64,000 bases of DNA from Ectorhizobium quercum (GTDB lineage Bacteria; Pseudomonadota; Alphaproteobacteria; Rhizobiales; Rhizobiaceae), in assembly GCF_026552795.1 (NCBI RefSeq), contig NZ_JANFPI010000001.1:744001-808000 (forward strand). Reading direction: 5' to 3'. Numbering within the stretch: position 1 is the first letter of the stretch; each line of letters opens with the position of its first letter. Below are positions 54,364 through 63,131 of the stretch, piece after piece. Made by a program: the position numbers and the translations under genes. The notes beneath the pieces were generated by a model. That model was not told the origin of the DNA. It did not search any database and worked only from the letters and a program-made list of their open reading frames with translations.

Positions 54364-55959
54364 ATGAGCAGCTTTTTCGACGATTCGCCGACCAATCTCG
54401 CCGAGTTCTCCGTTTCGGAGCTTTCCGGCTCCATCAAGCGCACCATCGAGACGGCGTTCGACCGCGTCCGCGTGCGCGGCGAGGTGTCCGGCTATCGCGG
54501 CCCGCATTCCTCCGGGCATGCCTATTTCTCGCTGAAGGACGACAAGGCCCGCATCGATGCCGTCATCTGGAAGGGCACGTTCAGCCGCCTGAAGGTCCGC
54601 CCCGAGGAAGGCATGGAAGTGATCGCGACCGGCAAGATCACCACCTTTCCCGGTTCGTCCAAATATCAGATCGTCATCGAAAGCCTGGAGCCCGCCGGCG
54701 TCGGCGCGCTGATGGCGCTGCTGGAGGAGCGCCGCCGCAAGCTGGCTGCGGAGGGGCTGTTCGACGCCGCGTCGAAGAAGCCGCTGCCCTTCATGCCGAT
54801 GGTCATCGGCGTGGTGACGTCGCCCACCGGCGCGGTCATTCGCGATATCCTGCATCGCATATCCGACCGTTTTCCGGTTCATGTCGTCGTCTGGCCGGTG
54901 AAGGTGCAGGGCGAGGGATCGGGCGACGAGGTGGCTCGCGCCATCGAAGGCTTCAACGCCCTGACGCCGGAAGGCGGGATCGCCCGGCCCGACGTGCTGA
55001 TCGTGGCGCGCGGCGGCGGCAGTCTCGAAGACCTCTGGAGCTTCAACGACGAGGCCGTGGTGCGCGCCGCGGCGGCCAGCCGCATCCCGCTGATTTCCGC
55101 CGTGGGGCATGAAACGGACTGGACGCTGATCGACCATGCCGCCGACATTCGCGCGCCGACGCCGACGGGTGCTGCGGAAATGGCGGTGCCGGTGAAGGCC
55201 GAACTGGAGGCCCAGATCGCCGGTCTTGCCGCCCGCCTGCAAGGCGCCGTGTCGCGGCAAATGCAGAACCGCCAGCAGGGTGTGCGCAGTCTCGTGCGCG
55301 CCCTGCCGTCGCTGGACCAGCTTCTCGCCCTGCCGCGCCGTCGTTTCGACGAGGCCGCCACCGGCCTCGGGCGGGGGCTGGAGCGCACCGCCATCGCCAA
55401 GCGCCGGACGCTGGAACAGGCCGCGGCGCGGCTGCGGCCCGACATGCTGGGCGCGCGGATCGTGCAGCAGAGGCAATTCATCGCCGAGCGCCTGAACCGC
55501 GCGGAACGCATCGTCGAGCGTCTGGTTCTGGCTGGCCGAAGCCGGGTCGGTGCCGCCGATGCGGTGTTCCGGGCCTTTCCGAACCGCCTGCGAAATCAGA
55601 CGGGCCGCGAGCGCGAAAAGGTGCTGGCCCTGTTCGCACGGGCCGACACGGCAGTGGCGACGGCGCTCGCCCATCGCAGGCTGGCCGTTGCCGCGCAGGA
55701 TCGCGTGCTGCAATCGCTTTCCTATCGCAACGTGCTGAAGCGCGGCTATGCCGTGATCCGCGACGGGGACGAGCGTCTGCTGGCGCGGGCATCCCTCGTC
55801 GCTCCAGGGCAGGTCCTGTCCATCGAATTCGTCGACGGGCGCATCACGGCGACAGCGGGGGAGGGGGCGGAGCCTCCGGCGCCTGTCGCTCCCCCGTCCT
55901 CCCGCAAGCGGCCCGCGAAGGCCGGCAAGGCGCCGCCCGATCAGGGCAGCCTGTTCTAA
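54364..55959 (+). CDS. xseA: Exodeoxyribonuclease VII large subunit
   Basis: A 531-residue XseA. The N-terminal OB-fold begins [19 protein letters not shown], followed by RGEVSGYRG and [21 protein letters not shown]. The catalytic domain has [21 protein letters not shown] and [23 protein letters not shown] (metal-binding acidic residues). A long coiled-coil follows and the gene ends with a Lys/Pro-rich tail. It works with XseB to degrade single-stranded DNA; xseB is not in the window. The ATG at 54364 is the family start. Confidence 0.96.
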   Translation: MSSFFDDSPTNLAEFSVSELSGSIKRTIETAFDRVRVRGEVSGYRGPHSSGHAYFSLKDDKARIDAVIWKGTFSRLKVRPEEGMEVIATGKITTFPGSSKYQIVIESLEPAGVGALMALLEERRRKLAAEGLFDAASKKPLPFMPMVIGVVTSPTGAVIRDILHRISDRFPVHVVVWPVKVQGEGSGDEVARAIEGFNALTPEGGIARPDVLIVARGGGSLEDLWSFNDEAVVRAAAASRIPLISAVGHETDWTLIDHAADIRAPTPTGAAEMAVPVKAELEAQIAGLAARLQGAVSRQMQNRQQGVRSLVRALPSLDQLLALPRRRFDEAATGLGRGLERTAIAKRRTLEQAAARLRPDMLGARIVQQRQFIAERLNRAERIVERLVLAGRSRVGAADAVFRAFPNRLRNQTGREREKVLALFARADTAVATALAHRRLAVAAQDRVLQSLSYRNVLKRGYAVIRDGDERLLARASLVAPGQVLSIEFVDGRITATAGEGAEPPAPVAPPSSRKRPAKAGKAPPDQGSLF

Positions 55960-55970
55960 GCCATGAAAAA

Positions 55971-55989
55971 GGGCGCCGTCCTGGCGCCC
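55971..55989 (+). terminator. Hairpin after xseA
   Basis: GGGCGCC, loop GTCCT, GGCGCCC: a perfect 7-bp stem 12 bases after the stop, followed by G-rich sequence rather than Ts. Confidence 0.45.
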
Positions 55990-55998
55990 CGGGGGTGT

Positions 55999-56122
55999 AT
56001 TGACAATTTTCTCTTCCGTCACCCTCGGGCTCAACCAGAGGGGCCACGCCGCAAGCGGCGCGGTGGATGGTCGGGCAAGCCCGACCATGACGAAAGAAAG
56101 CGATGAACCGTTTGTCAGCACT
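55999..56122. repeat. Intergenic palindromic repeat, long copy
   Basis: ATTGACAATTTTCTCTTCCG, then TCACCCTCGGGC and, on the right, GGTCGGGCAAGCCCGACCATGACGAAAG and TGAACCGTTTGTCAGCACTC. It shares its left half with 46153 and both ends with 37786. It lies between convergent genes. Confidence 0.65.
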
Positions 56123-56155
56123 CTGATGACGCCGTCATGGCGTCCTCCATCGTTC

Positions 56156-57403
56156 TCAGGCCCATTCGCCCTTGCGGAACACCGGCACGCGCGTGCCGTC
56201 CGGCTTCACGCCGTCGATATCCACCTTGTCGGAGCCGATCATCCAGTCGATGTGGATGAGGCTCGAATTGCCGCCCTTGGCCGCGATTTCCGCCTGCGAC
56301 AGCGATGCGCCGTTCAGGAAGCATTTGGAATAGCACTGGCCGAGCGCGATGTGGCAGGAGGCGTTTTCGTCGAACAGCGTGTTGTAGAACAGGATGCCGC
56401 TCTGCGAGATCGGCGAGGAATGCGGCACCAGCGCCACTTCGCCCAAACGCCGCGCGCCCTCGTCGGTGTCGAGCACCTTGTTCAGCACTTCCTCGCCCTT
56501 CGACGCCTTCGCCTCGACGATGCGGCCGCCCTCGAAGCGCACCTGAATGTCGTCGATCAGCGTCCCTTGATGTGACAGCGGCTTGGTGGACGACACCGTG
56601 CCTTCGACGCGCAGCGCATGTGGCGTGGTGAACACTTCCTCGGTCGGAATGTTGGGATTGCAGGTGATGCCGTTCTTGGCCGTGGAGGCGCCGCCATGCC
56701 ATTCGTGATCGTCGGCCAGGCCGACCGTGAGATCGGTGCCGGGGCCGGTGAAGTGCAGCGCCGCGAAACGCTCGCCGTTCAGCCAGGAGGATTTCTTCCT
56801 GAGGTTGGCGTTGTGCTCCTCCCAGGCGGCGACGGGATCGTCGCGGTCGACGCGCGAGGCGGCGAAGATCGCCTCCGCCAGCTTTTCGACGGCCTTGGCT
56901 TCCGGCAGGTCCGGGAAAACCTGCTTCGCCCAGGCGGGGTTGGGATAGGAGACGATGTTCCAGTTGATGTCGAAATTGGAGATCTTCTCCAGCGCCGGCT
57001 TGTAGGACATGGAATTGGCGCGGTTGGCGCGCGCCACCCTGGCCGGGTCCTGTCCCGCCAGCATCATCGGATTGTCGCCGGAAATGGCAAGCCGCGCCGC
57101 ATTGCCGGCAAAGGCCTTCGCCATGCCCTCGTAGAGCCAGCCGCTGGCGCGGTCGAAGCTCTCGTCGGGCGCATATCGATAACGCGCGAGAATGGCTTCC
57201 TCGTCGGAATAGAACGTGGTGACGAGGCCGGCGCCTGCCTTGTAGGCTTCGCGGGTGATGAGACGCACGAGCGGCAGCGCGCCGATCGGTGCCGTCATGA
57301 CGAGATCCTGCCCCTTTTCCAGCCGCAGCCCGACCTTGACGGCGGTCGTCGCCAGTCTTTCCAGTTTCACGGGGTCGATGAAGGCGCTTGTATCGGATGT
57401 CAT
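56156..57403 (-). CDS. M29-family aminopeptidase
   Basis: A 415-residue metallo-aminopeptidase of the M29 (AmpS/PepS/PepT-like) family. The N-terminal domain has GLRLEKGQDLVMTAPIGALPLVRLI. The metal-binding C-terminal half contains NIPTEEVFTTPHALRVEGTV (Glu), LGEVALVPHSSPI (Glu/His) and GNSSLIHIDWMIGS (His/Asp), which fit the family ligands. Length is normal. It is a monocistronic cytosolic peptidase. Confidence 0.92.
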   Translation of the reverse strand: MTSDTSAFIDPVKLERLATTAVKVGLRLEKGQDLVMTAPIGALPLVRLITREAYKAGAGLVTTFYSDEEAILARYRYAPDESFDRASGWLYEGMAKAFAGNAARLAISGDNPMMLAGQDPARVARANRANSMSYKPALEKISNFDINWNIVSYPNPAWAKQVFPDLPEAKAVEKLAEAIFAASRVDRDDPVAAWEEHNANLRKKSSWLNGERFAALHFTGPGTDLTVGLADDHEWHGGASTAKNGITCNPNIPTEEVFTTPHALRVEGTVSSTKPLSHQGTLIDDIQVRFEGGRIVEAKASKGEEVLNKVLDTDEGARRLGEVALVPHSSPISQSGILFYNTLFDENASCHIALGQCYSKCFLNGASLSQAEIAAKGGNSSLIHIDWMIGSDKVDIDGVKPDGTRVPVFRKGEWA

Positions 57404-57477
57404 GGAAGAACCTGCTGTCGTTGGCTATGGAGAAGGGCGGAGGATAACGCCTGAGGGGACGGTGTCCACCCGCAAAA

Positions 57478-57951
57478 TCAGGAGATCAGCGGTGCCGCCT
57501 TCGCCCCGAGCGCGGCAAGCGCCGCCTTCGGGTCGAGGCGGACCTGAAGACCGCGCTGCCCGCCGTTCATGAAGACATAGGGCTCCGAAAGGGCTGCGAT
57601 CTCGATGGCCGTCGGAACGGTCTTCCTCTGGCCGAAGGGGCTGATACCGCCCACATGATAGCCCGTCAGCCGTTCGGCGTCGGCGGGCTTCATCATCGCC
57701 GCCGACTTGCCGCCGAACGCCGCCGCGAGCTTCTTCATGCTGACCTCGCGGTCGGCAGGAATGACGGCGCAGACCGGCTTGCCGTCCACCGTCGCCATCA
57801 GCGTCTTGAGCACACGGTGCGGTTCCTCCCCGATCGCTTCCGCCGCCTGAAGGCCGACACGCGGCGCATCCGGATCGTAGTCGTAGGAAACGGTTTCGAA
57901 GACGACGCCCGCATTTTCGAGCGTCCGGGTGGCAGGGGTGGTTTTCGACAT
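57478..57951 (-). CDS. ybaK: YbaK/EbsC-type aminoacyl-tRNA deacylase
   Basis: A 157-residue deacylase of the YbaK family, which removes wrongly attached Cys from tRNA-Pro. Signatures are PHRVLKTLMATVDGKPVCAVIPAD, the KKLAAAFGGKSAAMM helix, TGYHVGGISPFGQRKTVPTAIE and YVFMNGGQRGLQVRLDP. The start at 57951 fits the family; the longer frame adds sixteen unrelated codons. Confidence 0.92.
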   Translation of the reverse strand: MSKTTPATRTLENAGVVFETVSYDYDPDAPRVGLQAAEAIGEEPHRVLKTLMATVDGKPVCAVIPADREVSMKKLAAAFGGKSAAMMKPADAERLTGYHVGGISPFGQRKTVPTAIEIAALSEPYVFMNGGQRGLQVRLDPKAALAALGAKAAPLIS

Positions 57952-58017
57952 GGCACATTCCGTCTTTTCGATGGACCCGTCATAAACCCCTTCCTCCATG
58001 TTTTGAAGGGGATACGG

Positions 58018-59103
58018 TTACGGAAAGGGCGGCGGCGAAAGGTCGAGACCCCGTTCTGCGCTTCGGGTCATCGCAGCGACGCGTTCGCGGGTGGCAGAGG
58101 CCGCAGCGGCACGCTTGTCCGCATCGTCGATCAGTTCCAGCAGCGCCGCGCGCCAGGCGTCCGGATCGTAGCGAAGCAGTATTTCCCCGTCCGCGCCGGC
58201 TTCGCCATAGGCCGGAGAGACCGAAAAGATGCCGGCGGCGCCGGCGCGGGCCACATCGATGCGCTTGGTCGGGGAGCGGCAATCGTTGACGGGCGATGGC
58301 GTGAGCGGCACGAGCATGATATCGATCTGCCGCGTCGAGGCTTCCGCGAGATAAGCGGCCCACGAAACCGGCCTGCGCACCGTGACCCGCTCCATGCCCT
58401 TCCATCGTCCGGCGGCCTTGCCGCCGGCGAATACTTCGAAGAGCGCGTCCGGCCGCGCGGCAAGCACGTCGCGAATGACGGGTTGCAGGAAGGCATGCTC
58501 CTCCACATGGACGGCTGTCGCGTGATAGGCGATCATGACGGTGCCGGTGTCGCGGTTGCCGGCGACGTGGGGAATGTTCCACAGGGCTTCGGGCGGGGCA
58601 GGTGGCAGGACCCGAGCGTTCGCCGCGCCGAGGCGTTGCGCGAGGCGGGGCGTCGAGGCCCAGACGATATCGAGATGCCGGTTGAGCCGCCTGAGCGGCA
58701 GAAGCGCCCGGAAGACGAGAAACAGCCGATAGCCGATATCCGCGTCGCGCCCGGTGACGACGGCGGGAATATCATCATCGAGAAACAGGCCGACGCCGGC
58801 GAGTTGCCGCTCTTCCCGCTCGATCCAGCGCAGGGCGGCGGCGGAGGCATAGCGGCAGAGAATGACGAATGTGCCGTCCGCGTCGATGCCGGCCGGATCG
58901 CCGTCGCGGATATCGATGAACCGGTGCTCCGGCATTCCCGGTGCCGCAAGCCGCGCCGCGAAATAGTAATCCGCGGTCGGGTTCGGATGCCGCCCGAAGA
59001 CGATGATTCGCTTCACGGGCCGTCTGGGGCCGCCTGTGGCTCCCGCGCGCAGCCTGGGCGCGGGCAGCAGCCGGGCAATGAGCGCGCGCACCCTGTCGGT
59101 CAA
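58018..59103 (-). CDS. Glycosyltransferase-like protein
   Basis: A 361-residue protein whose two-domain arrangement suggests a GT-B glycosyltransferase. FVILCRYASAAALRWIEREERQLAGVGLFLDDDIPAVV and HLDIVWASTPRLAQRLGAANARVLPP lie in the N-domain; HATAVHVEEHAFLQPVIRDVLAARPDALFEVFAGG begins the C-domain, and DIMLVPLTPSPVNDCRSPTKRIDVARAG closes it. I do not recognise a named family. Nearby rfb genes suggest surface polysaccharide work. Confidence 0.65.
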   Translation of the reverse strand: MTDRVRALIARLLPAPRLRAGATGGPRRPVKRIIVFGRHPNPTADYYFAARLAAPGMPEHRFIDIRDGDPAGIDADGTFVILCRYASAAALRWIEREERQLAGVGLFLDDDIPAVVTGRDADIGYRLFLVFRALLPLRRLNRHLDIVWASTPRLAQRLGAANARVLPPAPPEALWNIPHVAGNRDTGTVMIAYHATAVHVEEHAFLQPVIRDVLAARPDALFEVFAGGKAAGRWKGMERVTVRRPVSWAAYLAEASTRQIDIMLVPLTPSPVNDCRSPTKRIDVARAGAAGIFSVSPAYGEAGADGEILLRYDPDAWRAALLELIDDADKRAAAASATRERVAAMTRSAERGLDLSPPPFP

Positions 59104-59396
59104 CGGAGTGTCCTCATGCCGCCCGTAGTGGGCAGCCGCTCGTCGTCAGTCTTCATGTCCGTCGATCCCGTCGCAATCTGGCCGTTCCCAGCCATAGGTC
59201 GCCATCTTCCCCGAGTCAAAGCGGGATCGCGGAAGGGACTGCGGGAACCGTTTGAGAGGAAGCCGCCGGGGTGATATATCCAATGCAAAACTGCGGAAAC
59301 GGAGAGGAGCGACACGCGTCAAGCTTGACGAAAGAAACCGCGTCTCTTCTTATGCCGCGTCACTGAATGTGTGCTGACAGCGGAGAAGATTGCCAA
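59104..59396. other. Divergent promoter region before rfbB
   Basis: About 290 bases with no gene. It includes a palindrome CGTCAAGCTTGACG at 59317-59330 and a possible promoter for rfbB. Nothing else is recognisable. Confidence 0.5.
59324..59353 (+). promoter_or_regulatory. Possible rfbB promoter with overlapping palindrome
   Basis: CTTGAC (59324-59329) and TCTTAT (59348-59353), 18 bases apart, resemble a rhizobial promoter. The -35 hexamer is the right half of the 14-bp palindrome CGTCAAGCTTGACG (59317-59330), which could be an operator. Inference only. Confidence 0.4.
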
Positions 59397-60452
59397 ATGC
59401 GTGTACTCGTCACGGGCGGAGCAGGTTTCATAGGATCGGCGCTGGTCCGTTATCTGGTTCTTGAAAAAGGCTACGAGGTTCTGAATGTCGACAAGCTGAC
59501 ATATGCCGGCACCTTGACGTCGCTGAAGAGCGTAGAAGGCAATCCGCTCTATCGTTTCCTGAAGGACGATATTTGTGACGGGCGCGCCATCTCCGAGGCT
59601 TTCGCGAGCTTCAGGCCGGATCGCGTAATGCACCTTGCCGCGGAAAGCCATGTGGACCGCTCGATCACCGGTGCGCGAGATTTCGTCGAGACCAACGTGC
59701 TGGGCACCTTCACCATGCTCGAAAGCGCGCGCGCCTACTGGCAGTCGCTGCCGTTGGAGGAGAAGGACGGTTTCCGGTTCCTGCACGTATCGACGGACGA
59801 GGTTTACGGCTCGCTCGGCGACGAGGGGCTGTTCGAGGAGGTGACGCCCTACGATCCGAGCTCGCCCTATTCCGCTTCCAAGGCCGCTTCGGATCATCTC
59901 GCCAAGGCGTGGGAACGCACCTATGGCTTGCCGGTCGTCGTTTCCAACTGCTCCAACAATTACGGTCCCTTCCATTTTCCGGAAAAGCTGATTCCGCTGA
60001 TGATCATCAGTGCGCTGGAGGGGCGGCCGCTACCCGTCTACGGCAACGGCGCCAATATCCGCGACTGGCTTTTCGTCGAGGACCACGCCCGGGCCCTCGA
60101 TATCATCGTGGAGCGGGGCCGTATCGGCGAGACCTACAATGTCGGCGGCCGCAACGAGCGCCGCAACATTGACGTCGTCAAGCGCATCTGCGCGCTGATG
60201 GATGAGCTTCATCCCGCCGGAAAGCCTCACGAATCCTTCATCTCCTACGTGCAGGACCGCCCGGGACACGACGCCCGCTACGCGATCGACGCCACCAAGC
60301 TCGAAACGGAACTGGGCTGGAAGGCACGGGAAAATTTCGACACGGGCATCGAAAAGACGGTCAGGTGGTATCTGGAGAACGAATGGTGGTGGGCGCCGCT
60401 GCGCAAGAACTACGACGGAACCCGGCTGGGCCTCGTGAAGACGAAGGGATAA
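59397..60452 (+). CDS. rfbB: dTDP-glucose 4,6-dehydratase
   Basis: A 351-residue Rml[21 protein letters not shown] is the NAD-binding motif. [29 protein letters not shown] (Thr, Asp, Glu active-site residues), [10 protein letters not shown] (catalytic Tyr-x3-Lys) and [21 protein letters not shown] follow. GGAGAAG precedes the ATG. It makes dTDP-4-keto-6-deoxyglucose, the precursor of rhamnose. Confidence 0.97.
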   Translation: MRVLVTGGAGFIGSALVRYLVLEKGYEVLNVDKLTYAGTLTSLKSVEGNPLYRFLKDDICDGRAISEAFASFRPDRVMHLAAESHVDRSITGARDFVETNVLGTFTMLESARAYWQSLPLEEKDGFRFLHVSTDEVYGSLGDEGLFEEVTPYDPSSPYSASKAASDHLAKAWERTYGLPVVVSNCSNNYGPFHFPEKLIPLMIISALEGRPLPVYGNGANIRDWLFVEDHARALDIIVERGRIGETYNVGGRNERRNIDVVKRICALMDELHPAGKPHESFISYVQDRPGHDARYAIDATKLETELGWKARENFDTGIEKTVRWYLENEWWWAPLRKNYDGTRLGLVKTKG

Positions 60453-60463
60453 CGCGGTACGGT

Positions 60464-62398
60464 TCAGGCCTTGTCCGGTGACGATGGCCGCTTGCGAAGA
60501 CCGGGACGCCTTGGGGCAAGGTCGCGCGGCGCCGCGTCGAGGGCACGGTCGCCGGCCGTCAGAGACAGGCAAGGGTGGTAGAAAGGATCCCGCAGGAGCA
60601 CGTCACCCCACCTTTCGTGCATATAGCGTTCTTCCTCCGAAAATCGGGCAATCTTTTCTCGCGTATCATCCGGCCCGCGGGAAACGGATTCGCGATGAAT
60701 GAGCCTCGCATGGGGCGTCCATATGATGCCCTTGCCGACCTCGCGCAGCTTCAGACAGTAATCGACATCGTTGAACGAGACGGCGAGGTCTTCCTCATTC
60801 ATTCCATGAACCTCCTGCCACAGGCTTTTGCGGGTGAGCAGACAGGCGGCCGTCACGGCACTGACTTCCTGCCGCTGGACGAGCAGGCCGAAATCCTCGC
60901 CCGCGTCTGGATGGCGGAAATGGAAGCTGTGTCGGGCGACTGAACCGGCTCCGAGCGTAGCGCCGGCATGCTGGACGAAGCCGTCCGGAAAGAGCAGGAG
61001 CGCCCCGGCGGCGCCGATCCGCTGATCGTCCAGTTCGGCGACCATCTGGTCCAGCCAGCCGGGTTCGATGGGTTCGATATCGTTATTGAGCAAAAGCAGA
61101 AGTTCGTGGCAGGCAGCTTCCGCCCCGAGATTGCAGGCCTGCGAGAAATTGAACGATCCGGGCTGAATGATGCGCCGGATGCGTCCCGCGTCCTCATGCT
61201 GCTTGAACAGTGCAAGCGTTTCCGGTTCCCGGCTGCCATTGTCTATCACGATCACGTCGATATCGTCGGCGCGCGTGCGATTGAAAAGACCCTCGAGACA
61301 GGCTCCCAGCAGGTCCGCCCTGTCGCGGGTCGGGATGATGACGCTCACGCACGTCCGCGTCGTCGCGACTTTCGGCTTGGACGGCGGAGCCGGTGCGCGC
61401 GCCCTGTCACGATGCAAGAGCATGCGGGGAACGTGAACGATATCGCCTCGCGCGGCCGCGGTCTGCACCATCTCCTGCGCATACATTCCGTCCATGTCGA
61501 CCGTGGCGGGCAGACAGTTCCCGCGCACGAGAACGCCTTCCGGCGGAAGCCAGCCGGTGGCCGCGAGAGGAGGGTTCCACGCGGGCTTGAAGAAGGGAGC
61601 ATGCCGGTCGCCGCTGGCGTCGATGCAGTCTTCGTCACAATATGCCGCTGAGACGTTGCTATCTGCCAGAAGCGGTTGAACGAGATGCTCGATGGCCGTG
61701 TCTTCCAGCGTGAAGCCGGCAGGCAGGCGCATCAGGAAGGATGAAGCGATCCGGTCGGGCACGAGGCTTTGCACGCGTTCGGCGCTTGCCTCTTCGACTG
61801 CTGGATAGGTTTGACGGCCGATCGATGCGCGGGTGAGTTCAGCCCGGGCACCGTTGCCTGTGATCGTAATGAGGACGGGAGGGGTATCGTGACCAGCGGG
61901 CAAGGGCATGTCTTGCCTGCGGGTTTCAGGCCAGGCGGCCAGCCAGTCGGCGTAGCGCGGTTCGCCCAGTCTTTCGAACAGGCGCACGAAGCGATACTGA
62001 AACCCCTTGCTGTTTCCGGCGAGAAGAAGCCTGAGTGTCTGGAGCGCGGCGAAAGACGATGCGCACGCGATGTGACATGCGATTTCCGGATAGGAAGGGC
62101 GGCGTATACGGAGTGTCGGCATCCTGCCGTTCGAGGCTGAATCGGGAGAGGGCTCGGCCGATATGGCCGTCAGTCCGGCAGGCGTCCAGCCGAAGAATCG
62201 ACCCCGGCCCCTGTCGTCGATCAGGACAGGACGCGTGAGAATGGCAGGTGTTCTGCCGGACCTGTGCAGGCAGATCGTGGGAGACCGGCCGAGCAGCCGG
62301 TCGGGATCGTTGATCGTCACAATCACTGGCTTGTCCGAATAGCGCAGGGCATCGGGCCCGCTAAGCACTTGAAACGTTTGGTGAGGTGTTCGTGTCAT
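60464..62398 (-). CDS. Large two-domain GT2 glycosyltransferase
   Basis: A 644-residue protein. The N-terminal half (about 1-340) resembles a degenerate GT-A domain with the motif AAYCDEDCIDASGDRHAPFFKP. The C-terminal half (about 345-600) is an intact GT2 domain: VSVIIPTRDRADLLGACLEG, LLLLNNDIEPIEPGW (NND metal motif) and NDVDYCLKLREVG. It resembles rhamnosyl- or other polysaccharide transferases. It lies antisense between rfbB and rfbC. The ATG at 62398 follows GGGCAGG; an earlier start is unlikely. Confidence 0.85.
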   Translation of the reverse strand: MTRTPHQTFQVLSGPDALRYSDKPVIVTINDPDRLLGRSPTICLHRSGRTPAILTRPVLIDDRGRGRFFGWTPAGLTAISAEPSPDSASNGRMPTLRIRRPSYPEIACHIACASSFAALQTLRLLLAGNSKGFQYRFVRLFERLGEPRYADWLAAWPETRRQDMPLPAGHDTPPVLITITGNGARAELTRASIGRQTYPAVEEASAERVQSLVPDRIASSFLMRLPAGFTLEDTAIEHLVQPLLADSNVSAAYCDEDCIDASGDRHAPFFKPAWNPPLAATGWLPPEGVLVRGNCLPATVDMDGMYAQEMVQTAAARGDIVHVPRMLLHRDRARAPAPPSKPKVATTRTCVSVIIPTRDRADLLGACLEGLFNRTRADDIDVIVIDNGSREPETLALFKQHEDAGRIRRIIQPGSFNFSQACNLGAEAACHELLLLLNNDIEPIEPGWLDQMVAELDDQRIGAAGALLLFPDGFVQHAGATLGAGSVARHSFHFRHPDAGEDFGLLVQRQEVSAVTAACLLTRKSLWQEVHGMNEEDLAVSFNDVDYCLKLREVGKGIIWTPHARLIHRESVSRGPDDTREKIARFSEEERYMHERWGDVLLRDPFYHPCLSLTAGDRALDAAPRDLAPRRPGLRKRPSSPDKA

Positions 62399-62544
62399 GC
62401 CTGCCCGTTCATGCCGATGCCGAAAGCCGCTTCGGACGTATGGCGGCATGTTTGTCATAGTTGATTTGAGGCTGCAATCGATGCTGGACCGGCTTTGTGG
62501 CTTCGTGTTAAGAATCCCCCAGTTTAGTTGCGCAGGATGTTCGC

Positions 62545-63117
62545 ATGTCATCGAAAGTTTTGTTGATCAAGCCAAAGCGTTTTGGTGATGATCGCGGGTG
62601 GTTTTCCGAAGTATATAACAAGGATAAATTTTCGGATTTCGGTGCTGGTGATGAATTCGTGCAGGATAATCACTCGCTTTCCGTGCCCGTTGCTACGCTG
62701 CGGGGGCTGCATTTCCAGACGCCTCCCCATGCGCAGGCCAAGCTTGTCCGGTGTATTCGCGGGCGAATCTTCGATGTCGCCGTGGATGTTCGCCGTGGCT
62801 CGCCAACCTACGGGGAGTGGGTTGGCGCGGAACTGTCCGCCGAGAATGGACATCAGCTTTATATACCCGTCGGCTTCGCGCATGGTTTCATCACGCTTGA
62901 GCCGTCGTCAGAAGTGACCTACAAGGTTACGGATTTCTATGCTCCGGCCAATGACGGCGGAATCCGCTGGAACGATCCGCAGGTGAATGTCGCCTGGCCC
63001 TTATCAGGGGGCGTTCAACCCCTGTTGAGCCCGAAGGATGAGGTGCAGCCGCTTCTGGCCGATTTCGACAGTCCGTTCGAATACGATGGAACGCCGCTGA
63101 CGCTGGTGGAAATCTGA
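62545..63117 (+). CDS. rfbC: dTDP-4-dehydrorhamnose 3,5-epimerase
   Basis: A 190-residue RmlC. IKPKRFGDDRGWFSEVYN, FVQDNHSLSVPVATLRGLHFQTPPHAQAKLVRC (catalytic His in GLHFQ) and YIPVGFAHGFITLEPSSEVTYKVTDFYAPANDGGIRWNDP are family signatures. AGGA precedes the ATG. The 5' third of the gene uses more AT-rich codons than its neighbours. It is followed by rfbD 14 bases later. Confidence 0.97.
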   Translation: MSSKVLLIKPKRFGDDRGWFSEVYNKDKFSDFGAGDEFVQDNHSLSVPVATLRGLHFQTPPHAQAKLVRCIRGRIFDVAVDVRRGSPTYGEWVGAELSAENGHQLYIPVGFAHGFITLEPSSEVTYKVTDFYAPANDGGIRWNDPQVNVAWPLSGGVQPLLSPKDEVQPLLADFDSPFEYDGTPLTLVEI

Positions 63118-63131
63118 CTGGAAAGAAACTC

